Of a stretch of DNA of 20,446 bases, positions 13,449-20,418 are shown one piece after another (the stretch's first letter is position 1; each line of letters begins with the position of its first letter). Source of the DNA: GWB1-38-13 sp964608405 (GTDB lineage Bacteria; Patescibacteriota; Microgenomatia; UBA8517). Location: contig CAZSNC010000013.1 of assembly GCA_964608405.1 (NCBI GenBank), positions 1 through 20,446 of the forward strand. The letters are read 5' to 3'. The position numbers and the translations under genes are program-made. The notes under the pieces are model-generated. The model was given only the letters and a program-made list of their open reading frames with translations, did no database searches and had not been told where the DNA came from.

Positions 13449-13709
13449 ATGTTGGAAAAAATTTCCACTCCCGTATCCGTTAATCTTGTTTTTGACAGTG
13501 TAAAAAAAACCGTGCTGCCAAAAAGTCTTGTTTGGAACGGGAGGCTTTATAAAATTGTCAAACTGGGGCTTCACCATACGTATAGAAGCGGCAGAACCCT
13601 TTTCCATGTCTTTAGTGTCGTCAGCGACACGCTTTTTTTTCGTCTTGTATTAAATACCGAAAACCTGCATTGGAGACTTGAAGAATTGTCGGACGGAATG
13701 CCCCGCTAA
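13449..13709 (+). CDS. small protein encoded with the Y-family polymerase (DUF6504-like)
   Basis: An 86-aa soluble protein, mostly predicted beta strands: VWNGRLYKIVKLGLHH, FHVFSVVSDTLFFRLVLN, then HWRLEELSDG. The pattern of a W-x-G-R-x-Y strand, an F-R-V strand and a final W-x-L-x-x strand recalls DUF6504, a family often encoded beside ImuB/DnaE2-type mutagenesis genes. This resemblance is by eye and needs a profile search. The start has a strong GGAGG 8 nt upstream. The polymerase begins 18 nt after its stop, so both form one operon and the protein is probably an accessory factor of lesion bypass. Confidence 0.6.
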   Translation: MLEKISTPVSVNLVFDSVKKTVLPKSLVWNGRLYKIVKLGLHHTYRSGRTLFHVFSVVSDTLFFRLVLNTENLHWRLEELSDGMPR

Positions 13710-13727
13710 TTTTTAACCGGTGATTTT

Positions 13728-15011
13728 ATGCAAAGCAAATACGCAGTTTCGCAACTTCCTTTTAATCCGGCGGACCCCTGTATCCTACATTTGGATCTGA
13801 ATTCGTGTTTTGCATCCATTGAGCAGCAGGCAAATCCGCTTCTTCGCGGAAAGCCTGTTGCGGTTGCCGCCTACACGAGTCCACTGGGGTGTATTATAGC
13901 TCCTTCGGTTGAGGCTAAAAGATTGGGGATAAAAGTCGGAATGAGGGTACGAGATGGCATTTCCATTTACCGTGACCTTATTGTTCTTTCTCCTGATCCT
14001 TGGAAATACAGAGTTGTTCATCTGAAAATAAAAAAATTGCTCGATAGTTTTTCGAGCGTTGTTATTGCCAAATCGATAGATGAATTTGCGGTCGACTTTG
14101 ATTATTCGTACTTAGGTAAAACCCATATTTGGGAAAGTGCAATGGAAATTAAGAATAGGATCATGAAAGAGGTTGGAGATTGGTTGAGGGTCTCAATCGG
14201 AATTGCCCCGAACAGGTTTTTGGCAAAGCTGGCATCCAATCTGCACAAGCCGGACGGTCTTGACGAAATAAATAAGGATAATTTTTATGAGTGTTTTTCA
14301 AATCTCAAGCTACCTGATTTACCTTATATAAAAACAAGAAACACTATCCGTTTAAACAGTGTTGGAATAAATACGGTTTTGGATTTTTACAACGCACCGC
14401 TTTGGAAATTAAAAAGCGCATTCCTTTCCGTCAACAGCTATTATTGGTACTTAAGACTTCATGGATACGAGATTGATAATATATTGTTTGGACGCAAATC
14501 ATACGGTAATTCGTATGCATTGCCCAAGTCGTTTTCCGAAATATCGGATCTTTCGCCGATTATTTTAAAACTTGTTGAAAAAACGTCTTTTCGGTTAAGA
14601 CATGCCGGGTACACGGCCCTGGGGGTGCATCTTGCAATAAATTATCGCAACGGTCTTTTTTGGCACAAAGGAATGAAATTGAGAAAAGAACTGTTTGATT
14701 CCATGGAAATATACAAAAAAATGATAATGATCCTCCAGCTTTGTCCATACAAACACTCCGTAAGGGAGATTTTTGTATCCGTGTTTGATTTAAAAAAACA
14801 CCCTGGTTTACAACTGAATTTATTTGAAGACGTTTTGAGAAAAAGACACCTTGTAAACAGCCTGGATGAAATTAATGAAAGATGGGGAAATTTTGTCATT
14901 AGTCCTGCAAGAATGGCGATGTGTGACAGAAATGCAGTTCCCGACAGAATTGCTTTTGGTGGAGTGAAAGAGTTGGAGGAATTTACGCTCCGGGAGGAGT
15001 CAGTAATTTAG
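13728..15011 (+). CDS. Y-family translesion DNA polymerase (DinB/UmuC type)
   Basis: A 427-aa error-prone polymerase that copies damaged DNA. The catalytic Asp23 and steric-gate Phe28 are in LDLNSCFASIEQQ (22-34). SIDEF (116-120) supplies the other two acidic residues, Asp118 and Glu119. VSIGIAPNRFLAKLAS (155-170) is the palm signature, and HKPDGL follows. The DLN and GCIIAPSVEAKRLGIKVG sections resemble UmuC more than DinB. Near the end QLNLF (362-366) is a textbook beta-clamp binding motif, so it should work at the replication sliding clamp. No UmuD-like gene is nearby. The operon partner upstream is the DUF6504-like protein. Its last 12 nt overlap the 3' end of the convergent DUF192 gene. 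Confidence 0.92.
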   Translation: MQSKYAVSQLPFNPADPCILHLDLNSCFASIEQQANPLLRGKPVAVAAYTSPLGCIIAPSVEAKRLGIKVGMRVRDGISIYRDLIVLSPDPWKYRVVHLKIKKLLDSFSSVVIAKSIDEFAVDFDYSYLGKTHIWESAMEIKNRIMKEVGDWLRVSIGIAPNRFLAKLASNLHKPDGLDEINKDNFYECFSNLKLPDLPYIKTRNTIRLNSVGINTVLDFYNAPLWKLKSAFLSVNSYYWYLRLHGYEIDNILFGRKSYGNSYALPKSFSEISDLSPIILKLVEKTSFRLRHAGYTALGVHLAINYRNGLFWHKGMKLRKELFDSMEIYKKMIMILQLCPYKHSVREIFVSVFDLKKHPGLQLNLFEDVLRKRHLVNSLDEINERWGNFVISPARMAMCDRNAVPDRIAFGGVKELEEFTLREESVI

Positions 15012-15515
15012 TTTGACCTTGTCGCCGATCTTAACCTTGTTTTTGTCTGCAAAACCCGCGTTTACTTCCAATACATAGTTAACCTTTTCCTTAGGGGAAT
15101 AAGTTGGTAGTTGATTTAATGACGCTCTGCTCATCGGTATAGGAACATTTTTGGATATGTCGACAACCGTATCGTCCTTAATCCAGATAATATCCAAAGG
15201 GAATTTCATATCTTTCATCCAGAAGTATTGGATGTTGTATGAGTCAAAAACAAAAAGCATTCCGGAACCTTCCCCAAGGGAGTCTCTGTACGATAATCCC
15301 AATTGACGCGATGCGAAAGTATCAGACACTTCAACGCTTATTGACGTGTCGCCAAGAGCTACGGTACCTTTCTTAATGATATTTTGGGTAGCTGTCGGTG
15401 TATTGCTTTGTATCCGTACGGTTGCGGGGATATTGTCTTTTTTAAGAAAATCAGAAACTGTTAAAAAACCAAGTATGACAACCAATACAACCAAATAAAT
15501 GTAACGATTTTTCAT
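15000..15515 (-). CDS. DUF192 family exported protein
   Basis: A 171-aa protein with an N-terminal signal anchor (IYLVVLVVILGFLTV), a short Thr/Ser-rich linker and then a DUF192 domain. The domain shows SVEVSDTFASRQLGLSYRD, GSGMLFVF, YFWMKDMKFPLDIIWI, VVDISKNVPIPM and VNYVLEVNAGFADKNKVKIGD, the family's full run of motifs. The function of DUF192 proteins is not established; they are typically exported. The ATG at 15515 lies 16 nt after the preceding gene's stop; an upstream start would overlap that gene. It is the last gene of a three-gene operon of exported or anchored proteins and overlaps the polymerase gene tail-to-tail by 12 nt. Confidence 0.85.
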   Translation of the reverse strand: MKNRYIYLVVLVVILGFLTVSDFLKKDNIPATVRIQSNTPTATQNIIKKGTVALGDTSISVEVSDTFASRQLGLSYRDSLGEGSGMLFVFDSYNIQYFWMKDMKFPLDIIWIKDDTVVDISKNVPIPMSRASLNQLPTYSPKEKVNYVLEVNAGFADKNKVKIGDKVKLNY

Positions 15516-15531
15516 TATTAGAAGTCTAAGT

Positions 15532-15795
15532 TTATATGGAAGTATCAATTTCTTTTTCAATACTATCCAATTCTTTGTCTACATTATCTACACTTGTTTT
15601 GTCCAAATCGTTTTTGATCGAATCCAGTGACGTGTCTTTGGATTGTGTCTTTATCTGTGTTACCTCAGCACTCTCACGTGATCCTAAAGGTTTTCTTGAC
15701 GCAAATAGATTTGGAAAGAAAAGCAGTGCAATAAGGATTACCAATCCCGACGAAAGGACAAAAATTGCCGTTTTTTTATTAGAAAATAAATTCAT
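15532..15795 (-). CDS. small membrane-anchored acidic protein (87 aa)
   Basis: One N-terminal transmembrane helix (about residues 9-31, AIFVLSSGLVILIALLFF), a short basic stretch (SRKPLGSRE), then an acidic helical tail with a near-regular pattern (DSIKNDLDKTSVDNVDKEL and LDSIEKEID) likely to form a coiled coil outside the membrane. No family is recognised. It lies 13 nt after the coiled-coil protein gene and 16 nt before the DUF192 gene, so the three probably work in one envelope-associated unit. Confidence 0.6.
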   Translation of the reverse strand: MNLFSNKKTAIFVLSSGLVILIALLFFPNLFASRKPLGSRESAEVTQIKTQSKDTSLDSIKNDLDKTSVDNVDKELDSIEKEIDTSI

Positions 15796-15808
15796 GATTA
15801 CTGACTGG

Positions 15809-16417
15809 TTATGGTGTTACGGCCGTTGTGGGTTTAGTGTCCCCGACGCGTAATCCGTAAATATCACCTATCACCTTGACCAATAGTCTGTGCACCTCCT
15901 TTAGATTGGTCTTTATATCGACAATATTTGATTTTAATATGGCGTAAGCATCCTTTGGTGTATTGGACGAGATGACAGAATCAATCATTTTATCTGAGGA
16001 TGTGACAAGAAGTTTTGTGTCATTTAGAAGGCTTTTGGCTTTTGAAACATCGGCAAGAATATCAGTCAGATCTTTGTCGGTTTGTGGATCCAAAATGGCG
16101 ATACGATTTTCGATTCTCAATATCAGTGTATCCAGTCTTTCTATGGTTGCCCAAATTCTTTCCGACATCTGTTGATAATATTTATTCACCAACCCCTGTT
16201 TCAATTGGGTTAACTTCCCTTCTCTTGTGGCGGTCCTTATCTGGTTTCTAACTTGAACATTTTCCTGAAGTTGAAGCAATTTATCTTCACGCGCCTCAAT
16301 TTGTGCCTCGAGTCTTGTTTGTTGTGTTGTTTTGTTTTGGATACCGTTTGAAGCCAATACCGCCTGAGGAACTGAAAGTACAAAAAAGGAAAGACATAGG
16401 ACAGTAAACTTTCTCAT
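15809..16417 (-). CDS. secreted coiled-coil protein
   Basis: A 202-aa protein with a clear cleavable signal peptide (MRKFTVLCLSFFVLSVPQAVLAS; cleavage likely after VLA). The mature part is almost all helical: heptad-like stretches TRLEAQIEAREDKLLQLQE, an MSERIWATIERLDTLILRIE helix and a C-terminal helix. No enzyme motif is visible. The ATG at 16417 is preferred over the one at 16426, because the latter overlaps the -10 box of a good promoter whose start falls next to 16417. It opens an operon with the 87-aa anchored protein and DUF192. It may be a structural envelope factor; this is inferred from architecture. Confidence 0.68.
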   Translation of the reverse strand: MRKFTVLCLSFFVLSVPQAVLASNGIQNKTTQQTRLEAQIEAREDKLLQLQENVQVRNQIRTATREGKLTQLKQGLVNKYYQQMSERIWATIERLDTLILRIENRIAILDPQTDKDLTDILADVSKAKSLLNDTKLLVTSSDKMIDSVISSNTPKDAYAILKSNIVDIKTNLKEVHRLLVKVIGDIYGLRVGDTKPTTAVTP

Positions 16418-16424
16418 ATAGATC

Positions 16425-16454
16425 ATTATGATAGATTATTTGTTTTTTTGTCAA
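16425..16454 (-). promoter_or_regulatory. promoter of the coiled-coil/DUF192 operon
   Basis: On -: perfect TTGACA (16449-16454), an 18-bp spacer, then CATAAT (16425-16430). TATCAT at 15 bp is an alternative -10. The first gives a leaderless mRNA beginning next to ATG 16417. Confidence 0.55.
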
Positions 16455-16469
16455 GTGCGGATTGGGAAA

Positions 16470-16610
16470 TTATCTACCGGCTAAAACAATATAGAAAATG
16501 ATAAGCGTAACGAAGAAAGCGAGAATGGGATATAAATACAAAAGCACAAGATGATCATCGTTATTAAAAGGTTTGTGAATGTGTACTTTCTCGGTTATTT
16601 TTGAACTCAT
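16470..16610 (-). CDS. small single-pass membrane protein (46 aa)
   Basis: A 46-codon ORF: a polar N-terminus (MSSKITEKVHIHKPFNNDD) and one transmembrane helix (LYLYPILAFFVTLIIFYIVL) ending AGR. TACAAT ends 5 nt before the ATG, so a leaderless mRNA is possible, though the -35 is weak. The clean split into a His-rich cytoplasmic part and one helix favours a real gene. It lies between the 122-aa hypothetical gene and the exported-protein operon, all on -. Function unknown. Confidence 0.5.
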   Translation of the reverse strand: MSSKITEKVHIHKPFNNDDHLVLLYLYPILAFFVTLIIFYIVLAGR

Positions 16611-16651
16611 AAGCCATTGTAGCATACAAAACTTCTCAAACGTTCTCTCTG

Positions 16652-17020
16652 TTATGAATCTGAAATTGCCCTTTTAACCCAATTGTTAAACGAGGTTTTC
16701 AAGGAATCATAGGAAAGATTTGCGTTGTGCGAACAGGTAATACTGCCATAGGTATACTTGCCGATATTCTGTCTTTGTGGGGAAGTAAACGTGCTTAAAT
16801 CAAGTGTTTCGTCCAGGGCGTCGCGTTTATCACTTCCCCCATCCGGATATGTGGGAATAATACACGTATTAAGCTTAAAATGTATCTGCTTACCCGGGCC
16901 AGATTCTCCGAGTATTTCTGCAAGAGTCTCGTTTCCGATTAACCACAGGTGGTGTTTTACTGATAAATCATTCGAATATTCAGATAAAACCGTTAACTTT
17001 GAAAAATGTTCTTTCCCCAT
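16652..17020 (-). CDS. hypothetical protein (122 aa)
   Basis: A soluble protein of no recognised family, with mixed helices and strands: KLTVLSEYSNDLSVKHHLW, IHFKLNTCIIPTYPDGG, then IGKYTYGSITCSHNANLSY. Two cysteines might pair. It starts 36 nt after the 3' end of tRNA-Leu on the same strand. TTGAAA-18-CATAAA in that gap puts the transcription start on the ATG, so it probably has its own leaderless mRNA rather than reading through from the tRNA. Coding status is likely, function unknown. Confidence 0.55.
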   Translation of the reverse strand: MGKEHFSKLTVLSEYSNDLSVKHHLWLIGNETLAEILGESGPGKQIHFKLNTCIIPTYPDGGSDKRDALDETLDLSTFTSPQRQNIGKYTYGSITCSHNANLSYDSLKTSFNNWVKRAISDS

Positions 17021-17025
17021 ACACT

Positions 17026-17055
17026 TTTATGTAAATCCGCCCTAATAGTTTTCAA
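17026..17055 (-). promoter_or_regulatory. leaderless promoter of the 122-aa gene
   Basis: On -: TTGAAA (17050-17055), an 18-bp spacer, then CATAAA (17026-17031), ending 5 nt before the ATG at 17020. The -35 begins immediately beyond the tRNA-Leu 3' end. Confidence 0.45.
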
Positions 17056-17056
17056 G

Positions 17057-17139
17057 TGCCGGGGAGAGGACTTGAACCTCCAAGGGAAAATCCCACAGGA
17101 TCCTAAATCCTGCGCGTCTGCCAATTCCGCCACCCCGGC
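17057..17139 (-). tRNA. tRNA-Leu (anticodon TAG)
   Basis: An 83-nt tRNA with acceptor GCCGGGG/CCCCGGC, the class II long variable arm, anticodon stem CAGGA/TCCTG with loop TTTAGGA (anticodon TAG, codon CUA) and T-arm GAGGTTCAAGTCCTC. The discriminator is A; CCA is not encoded. A strong promoter lies 170 nt upstream but is separated from the tRNA by a terminator. Confidence 0.95.
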
Positions 17140-17190
17140 AAATAACACTTCTTGTCTAAATATGATTTTATCAGGTAGACAGTGTTTTTT

Positions 17191-17230
17191 CCAAAAAAAA
17201 AGAGAGGTTCCGACTGGTCCCCCTCTTTTT
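17191..17230 (-). terminator. intrinsic terminator (can act on both strands)
   Basis: On -, AAAAAGAGG...CCTCTCTTT encloses a loop of about 14 nt and is followed by a T-run (- strand of 17193-17201). On + the same stem ends in CCTCTTTTT. On - it would end the candidate small RNA and any read-through from the methyltransferase gene. Confidence 0.65.
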
Positions 17231-17280
17231 CAGAAATTTTAACGCCGTTATCAACATAAGTTGTAACAGCCTTAAAACAT
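17191..17280 (-). ncRNA. candidate ~90-nt small RNA or leader upstream of tRNA-Leu
   Basis: Bounded by a near-consensus promoter (17287-17315) and an intrinsic terminator (17191-17230), with no convincing ORF inside. The predicted transcript forms a hairpin at 17247-17267 (GTTA/TAAC plus AAC/GTT around a 4-nt loop). Part of it, 17247-17250, can pair instead within TAACGCCGTTA (17240-17250). It could be a stand-alone small RNA or an attenuated leader of tRNA-Leu. A 28-codon ORF from an internal ATG crosses the terminator and is not persuasive. Confidence 0.45.
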
Positions 17281-17399
17281 AATGGAAGTATAGTATATAA
17301 CTATAAGATTGTCAAGTGTTTTGTAATATATACCAGTATTTTTAATTATAAGTCTATATTAAATAATTATTGATTTTGTAAACGTATACGGATTACAAC
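17231..17399. other. AT-rich intergenic stretch
   Basis: Apart from the small-RNA promoter, the stretch from 17316 to 17399 holds only AT-rich DNA after the methyltransferase stop, with no hairpin terminator of its own. Confidence 0.4.
17287..17315 (-). promoter_or_regulatory. strong sigma-70-type promoter
   Basis: On -: perfect TTGACA (17310-17315), an ideal 17-bp spacer, then TATACT (17287-17292). Transcription should begin near 17280. No protein gene starts within reach. Confidence 0.65.
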
Positions 17400-18149
17400 T
17401 TACCGTTTCTTGCGTGCCAATACAAATACTGAAGGGCCAAAGTAAATATGGGAAAAAAGACTTTGGAAAACTATCTCGAGGAAATTAAGTATAAAAAGAG
17501 GTGCGTGTGAACTTATAAATCTATTTCGTATATTGGATACCGATTTTACTGTTATGATTTCAAAACCACACTCCTTTAAAAGATCTAATACATAAGTGGG
17601 ATGATAATTATTAAAACTAATACTTTTATTCCTGATATTGCTTTTACATCTAATGTCCTTTGGAAAGTAATCGAAAAGCACAGTAAAATTCCCCTTTATG
17701 ATTTCCTTGAGAAGGGCTTTTGAATGTAGTTTATTGGGAAATTCAAGAATAAAGAATCCCTTATTAGCTAAGAGGTTGTAAACATACCTAAAAGTATTTT
17801 TTGGATTCTCGATATGGTGAAGCACTCTCACCATAATTGCAGTATCAAATTTGGTTTTCATTTTTTTATTAAGACTTTCTATGGATGAATGAATTAATTT
17901 AATCTTACTTGAGCGAATATTCTTCTCAGCAAGGGAAAGGAGTGCGCTTGAAGGATCTGTAAGAACCGCTTTTTTAATGTATGGAAGATAATAAGGCGTC
18001 AGTCTTCCGTATCCGGCACCGATCTCTATAATACTTTTTCTTTCGCCGATAATATTAAATAATGACTTTATTGCAATCACTTCGGCGTTGTGTTCATATC
18101 TTCTGCCTTTCCAATATGCTGGATAATCAAATTTATCGTATGCGGCCAT
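17400..18149 (-). CDS. class I SAM-dependent methyltransferase
   Basis: A 249-aa protein transferring a methyl group from S-adenosylmethionine to an unknown acceptor. Motif I is IIEIGAGYGRLTPYY (from residue 40); Asp in VLTDPSS is the ribose-binding end of strand 2; MVRVLHHIENP is motif IV/post-I of the Methyltransf_11 type; FFILEFPNK is the next strand. The N-terminal YDKFDYPAYWKGRRYEHNAE resembles methyltransferases acting in sugar or lipid pathways. The C-terminal hydrophobic patch (LFILNFLEIVFQSLF) may touch the membrane. The ATG at 18149 is chosen over a TTG 15 codons earlier. It follows the lysozyme-like gene on the same strand. Confidence 0.82.
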   Translation of the reverse strand: MAAYDKFDYPAYWKGRRYEHNAEVIAIKSLFNIIGERKSIIEIGAGYGRLTPYYLPYIKKAVLTDPSSALLSLAEKNIRSSKIKLIHSSIESLNKKMKTKFDTAIMVRVLHHIENPKNTFRYVYNLLANKGFFILEFPNKLHSKALLKEIIKGNFTVLFDYFPKDIRCKSNIRNKSISFNNYHPTYVLDLLKECGFEIITVKSVSNIRNRFISSHAPLFILNFLEIVFQSLFSHIYFGPSVFVLARKKR

Positions 18150-18236
18150 AAGTTGTTGATTGTGTGCTAACAATGTAACTCCACTAATTACCAATGAGCA
18201 AGTATTGATTTGGACAGTGAAAATATATAAGAGGAA

Positions 18237-18833
18237 TCATTCCATATCAGCCATAAACTGGTTTACCGCCCTTGCCCAGCTTCCATCTGAAAGCGGTGTG
18301 TATTTTTTCATTATTTCGTCAGGTGTAGTGTAGCCTTTGTCCAAATAATCCTTTTTAAGTCCTTCGGTAACTGTTTTAATACCCTCTTCATAAGAAGAAA
18401 ACCCCAATGTTCCGCGACTATGAATTCCCCACCCCCAGCAGTTATAAGTATCAGGTGGAATAAACTTACACAAATTTGACTCCTGCCTTGCGATTGCTGG
18501 TATAAATCTGAAATCAATTCCGTATTCATCCGCCACGTTGACGATATAGTAGGAATATGGCGAAAGTGGTGAATTAAACTCTTCAAGATAGTTTTTGACA
18601 ATATCACCTCTGGCGTCGGATGGAATGAGCTTAATTGAAGTTAAAGGTGAGGAGTCGGGCAGCGCGGCAAATATTTTTGTCCGTGTGTTGTCCGTTTCAA
18701 ACGCAGCCGAGTTAACGACGTTCATTGATAGGAGCGTGAATAATGAAACACCGATGATTACGGGAGTCGTGACAAAGAAAAATATTGCGATAAATAGCGT
18801 AACAGGTAACTTATAATTTCTTTTACCCAGCAT
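18237..18833 (-). CDS. membrane-anchored lysozyme/transglycosylase-like cell-wall protein
   Basis: A 198-aa protein with one transmembrane anchor (residues 9-37) and a lysozyme-fold domain outside. Residues 104-137, from YGIDFRFIPAIARQES through CWGWGIHS, match the pattern of bacterial transglycosylases and glucosaminidases, with Glu118 as the likely catalytic acid. Cys122 and Cys132 could form a disulfide. SSYEEGIKTVTEGLKKDY (147-164) and the GSWARAVNQFMADM end (184-197) also fit this family. It likely trims peptidoglycan. The ATG at 18833 is chosen over a TTG six codons upstream, and TATTAT ends 6 nt before it, so the mRNA may be leaderless. The methyltransferase follows. Confidence 0.75.
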   Translation of the reverse strand: MLGKRNYKLPVTLFIAIFFFVTTPVIIGVSLFTLLSMNVVNSAAFETDNTRTKIFAALPDSSPLTSIKLIPSDARGDIVKNYLEEFNSPLSPYSYYIVNVADEYGIDFRFIPAIARQESNLCKFIPPDTYNCWGWGIHSRGTLGFSSYEEGIKTVTEGLKKDYLDKGYTTPDEIMKKYTPLSDGSWARAVNQFMADME

Positions 18834-18918
18834 AGAATAATAATAGCACAAGGGGTATGGTCGAATCGATAATTTGTAAAGTGGGGTTGTCTCGATAACC
18901 CTTAGACAGGATTTGTTG

Positions 18919-18991
18919 TGAGTCCGGGAGGAATCGAACCTCCAACCTTTTCCTTAAGAGGGAATTGCTCTAACCGTTGAGCTACGGACCC
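18919..18991 (-). tRNA. tRNA-Lys (anticodon CTT)
   Basis: A 73-nt cloverleaf: acceptor GGGTCCG/CGGACTC with one G-U pair, D-arm GCTC...GAGC, anticodon loop CTCTTAA (anticodon CTT, codon AAG), T-arm GGAGGTTCGATTCCTCC. The outermost pair of the anticodon stem is an A-A mismatch. No CCA is encoded. It begins 14 nt after the glycoside hydrolase stop, so the two may share a transcript. Confidence 0.94.
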
Positions 18992-19005
18992 GAAATCTTT
19001 AAGTA

Positions 19006-20259
19006 TTATAGCTTTCTGAATAAAATTATTCCAATCTTACCCGGTTCGATGTCGGTAAATACAGGTGAATCTATCTCGAATTTATCATTTATCCCTTTTT
19101 CCGTATCAGATATCGGGGTATTCATTGTCCAGATTGTCTGACCGGTATTTTTTGCGATTACCAACCCGTATGTGTTATCCCCTTTTTTGATAAACTCCGG
19201 TGCGATTTCAAAGATAATTTCGGCTTCGGTAATTCTTTTGGGTTCACCTTTATACTTGAGAACCCTCTGTGTTTCTTCATAAAAGGAGTAATTGCTGCCA
19301 TCGCTTTTTTTCCATGAGAATATATCAAACGGAGGGTGAGTATAATTTAATACAAACGGTGTGAAGGCAACAACACGGCTGTCACTTTGATAAATTTCAA
19401 AAAGCTTTTTGTAATAGTTAATTAAAGTATCAGTGTCCAGATAATCCTGATTATCGTCGGTTTTGTGCGCCCAGCCCGTTTCCGTTATGAACACCGGCAG
19501 GTCCTTATAAATACCCAATCTTTTTAAAAGGGTAAGTTCCCATTCATATGTTTTAACGCTTTTCTGTCCTGTGTTTTGTGGAGATGCTGAAAAGCCGGGG
19601 TTTGGATAGGAATGCGATGCCCAGCCGTCAACATAATCAAATAATTTAGGATTTTTAGCCAGCATTTTTTTAATGTACTTTTCCTCACTCATGTGTGTTT
19701 TGTTGTCGGGGGCTGATGCGTCAAAACCTGCAATCATCAGAAAATAATCCGGCGATGATATTTTTAACGACTTGGATATATTGCCGAAAAACTCTACATA
19801 TTCGCTCGGATTAACTTCTCCACCCCACTCAGTTGCATGATTGGGTTCATTTCCAACTACAATGTAACGGTTTTGGACCACCCAATTGAGCGAGTCGAAA
19901 AACTTAACCCAGTCGTCCACGTCATCAGCACTTGGTTTTGTCCAATTTTCTCCGCTTTGTGTAGTTGCTATACGGACAATCGGAATTAAGTGAAGTCTCC
20001 GGGCTCTGTCAAATATTTTTTGCCACCTTACGGCATCTCTTTCATCTTCTCGTATGACTAAAGTTACATATCCCCAGTCACCACCGGACGAATTAACCAA
20101 ATACGATGCGTTTTCAAGGTCTTCATCATTCACGACATGAATCCCAAATTTATTGTTGGGTACATCTCTCGGATTGTCGAGCGCAGCGGCATTTTTAGGA
20201 ACAAATAGAGATAGTAAAAAGAACAAAAAAATTAGTACTAAATTATTCATATCTTTCAT
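19006..20259 (-). CDS. secreted glycoside hydrolase (clan GH-A fold)
   Basis: A 417-aa protein from the ATG at 20259, with a signal peptide (NNLVLIFLFFLLSLFVP, cleavage near AAALD). The TIM-barrel follows: WGYVTLVIRED, RLHLIPIVRIAT, then RYIVVGNEPNH with the acid/base Glu138 after strand 4, VDGWASHSYPNPG, and VFITETGWAH with the nucleophile Glu260 after strand 7. This is the GH-A pattern of GH5/GH39/GH53-like enzymes, acting on a glycoside outside the cell; the substrate is not readable. A beta-sandwich-like C-terminal part (about 325-417) may bind carbohydrate. The ATG at 20250 is an alternative: a TATAAT 8 nt before it would make a leaderless mRNA and keep a good signal peptide. Confidence 0.82.
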   Translation of the reverse strand: MKDMNNLVLIFLFFLLSLFVPKNAAALDNPRDVPNNKFGIHVVNDEDLENASYLVNSSGGDWGYVTLVIREDERDAVRWQKIFDRARRLHLIPIVRIATTQSGENWTKPSADDVDDWVKFFDSLNWVVQNRYIVVGNEPNHATEWGGEVNPSEYVEFFGNISKSLKISSPDYFLMIAGFDASAPDNKTHMSEEKYIKKMLAKNPKLFDYVDGWASHSYPNPGFSASPQNTGQKSVKTYEWELTLLKRLGIYKDLPVFITETGWAHKTDDNQDYLDTDTLINYYKKLFEIYQSDSRVVAFTPFVLNYTHPPFDIFSWKKSDGSNYSFYEETQRVLKYKGEPKRITEAEIIFEIAPEFIKKGDNTYGLVIAKNTGQTIWTMNTPISDTEKGINDKFEIDSPVFTDIEPGKIGIILFRKL

Positions 20260-20285
20260 TATATAAAATGAAGCCAAGTTATGAA
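20258..20285 (-). promoter_or_regulatory. candidate promoter of the glycoside hydrolase gene
   Basis: On -: TTCATA (20280-20285), a 16-bp spacer, then perfect TATAAT (20258-20263), which overlaps the ATG at 20259 and predicts a start near 20250. Confidence 0.45.
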
Positions 20286-20326
20286 GGAGAGAAAAATCTT
20301 TAGAAGGTATTATTGTGGTTTTAATG

Positions 20327-20400
20327 TGCGCCCGGTGAGAGTCGAACTCACAACCTACTCCTTAGAAGGGAGTTGCTCTATCCTGTTGAGCTACAGGCGC
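20327..20400 (-). tRNA. tRNA-Arg (anticodon TCT)
   Basis: A 74-nt cloverleaf: acceptor GCGCCTG/CGGGCGC with one wobble pair, D-arm GCTC...GAGC, anticodon loop CTTCTAA (anticodon TCT, codon AGA), T-arm GTGAGTTCGACTCTCAC. The discriminator is A and no CCA is encoded. It lies 67 nt upstream of the glycoside hydrolase ATG on the same strand. Confidence 0.95.
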
Positions 20401-20409
20401 GAACGACTT

Positions 20410-20418
20410 ATTTTATCA
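20410..20418 (-). promoter_or_regulatory. extended -10 promoter of tRNA-Arg
   Basis: On -, TGATAAAAT forms an extended -10 (TG-N-TAAAAT) ending 9 nt before the tRNA 5' end. No good -35 is seen. Confidence 0.45.

Noticed and set aside
13374..13607. 77-aa - strand ORF opposite the DUF6504-like gene
   Set aside because: It is a shadow of 13449-13709, which has a strong Shine-Dalgarno and operon context.
17006..17242. 78-aa + strand ORF crossing tRNA-Leu
   Set aside because: It runs antisense through the tRNA and the terminator stem, so its sequence is explained by RNA genes.
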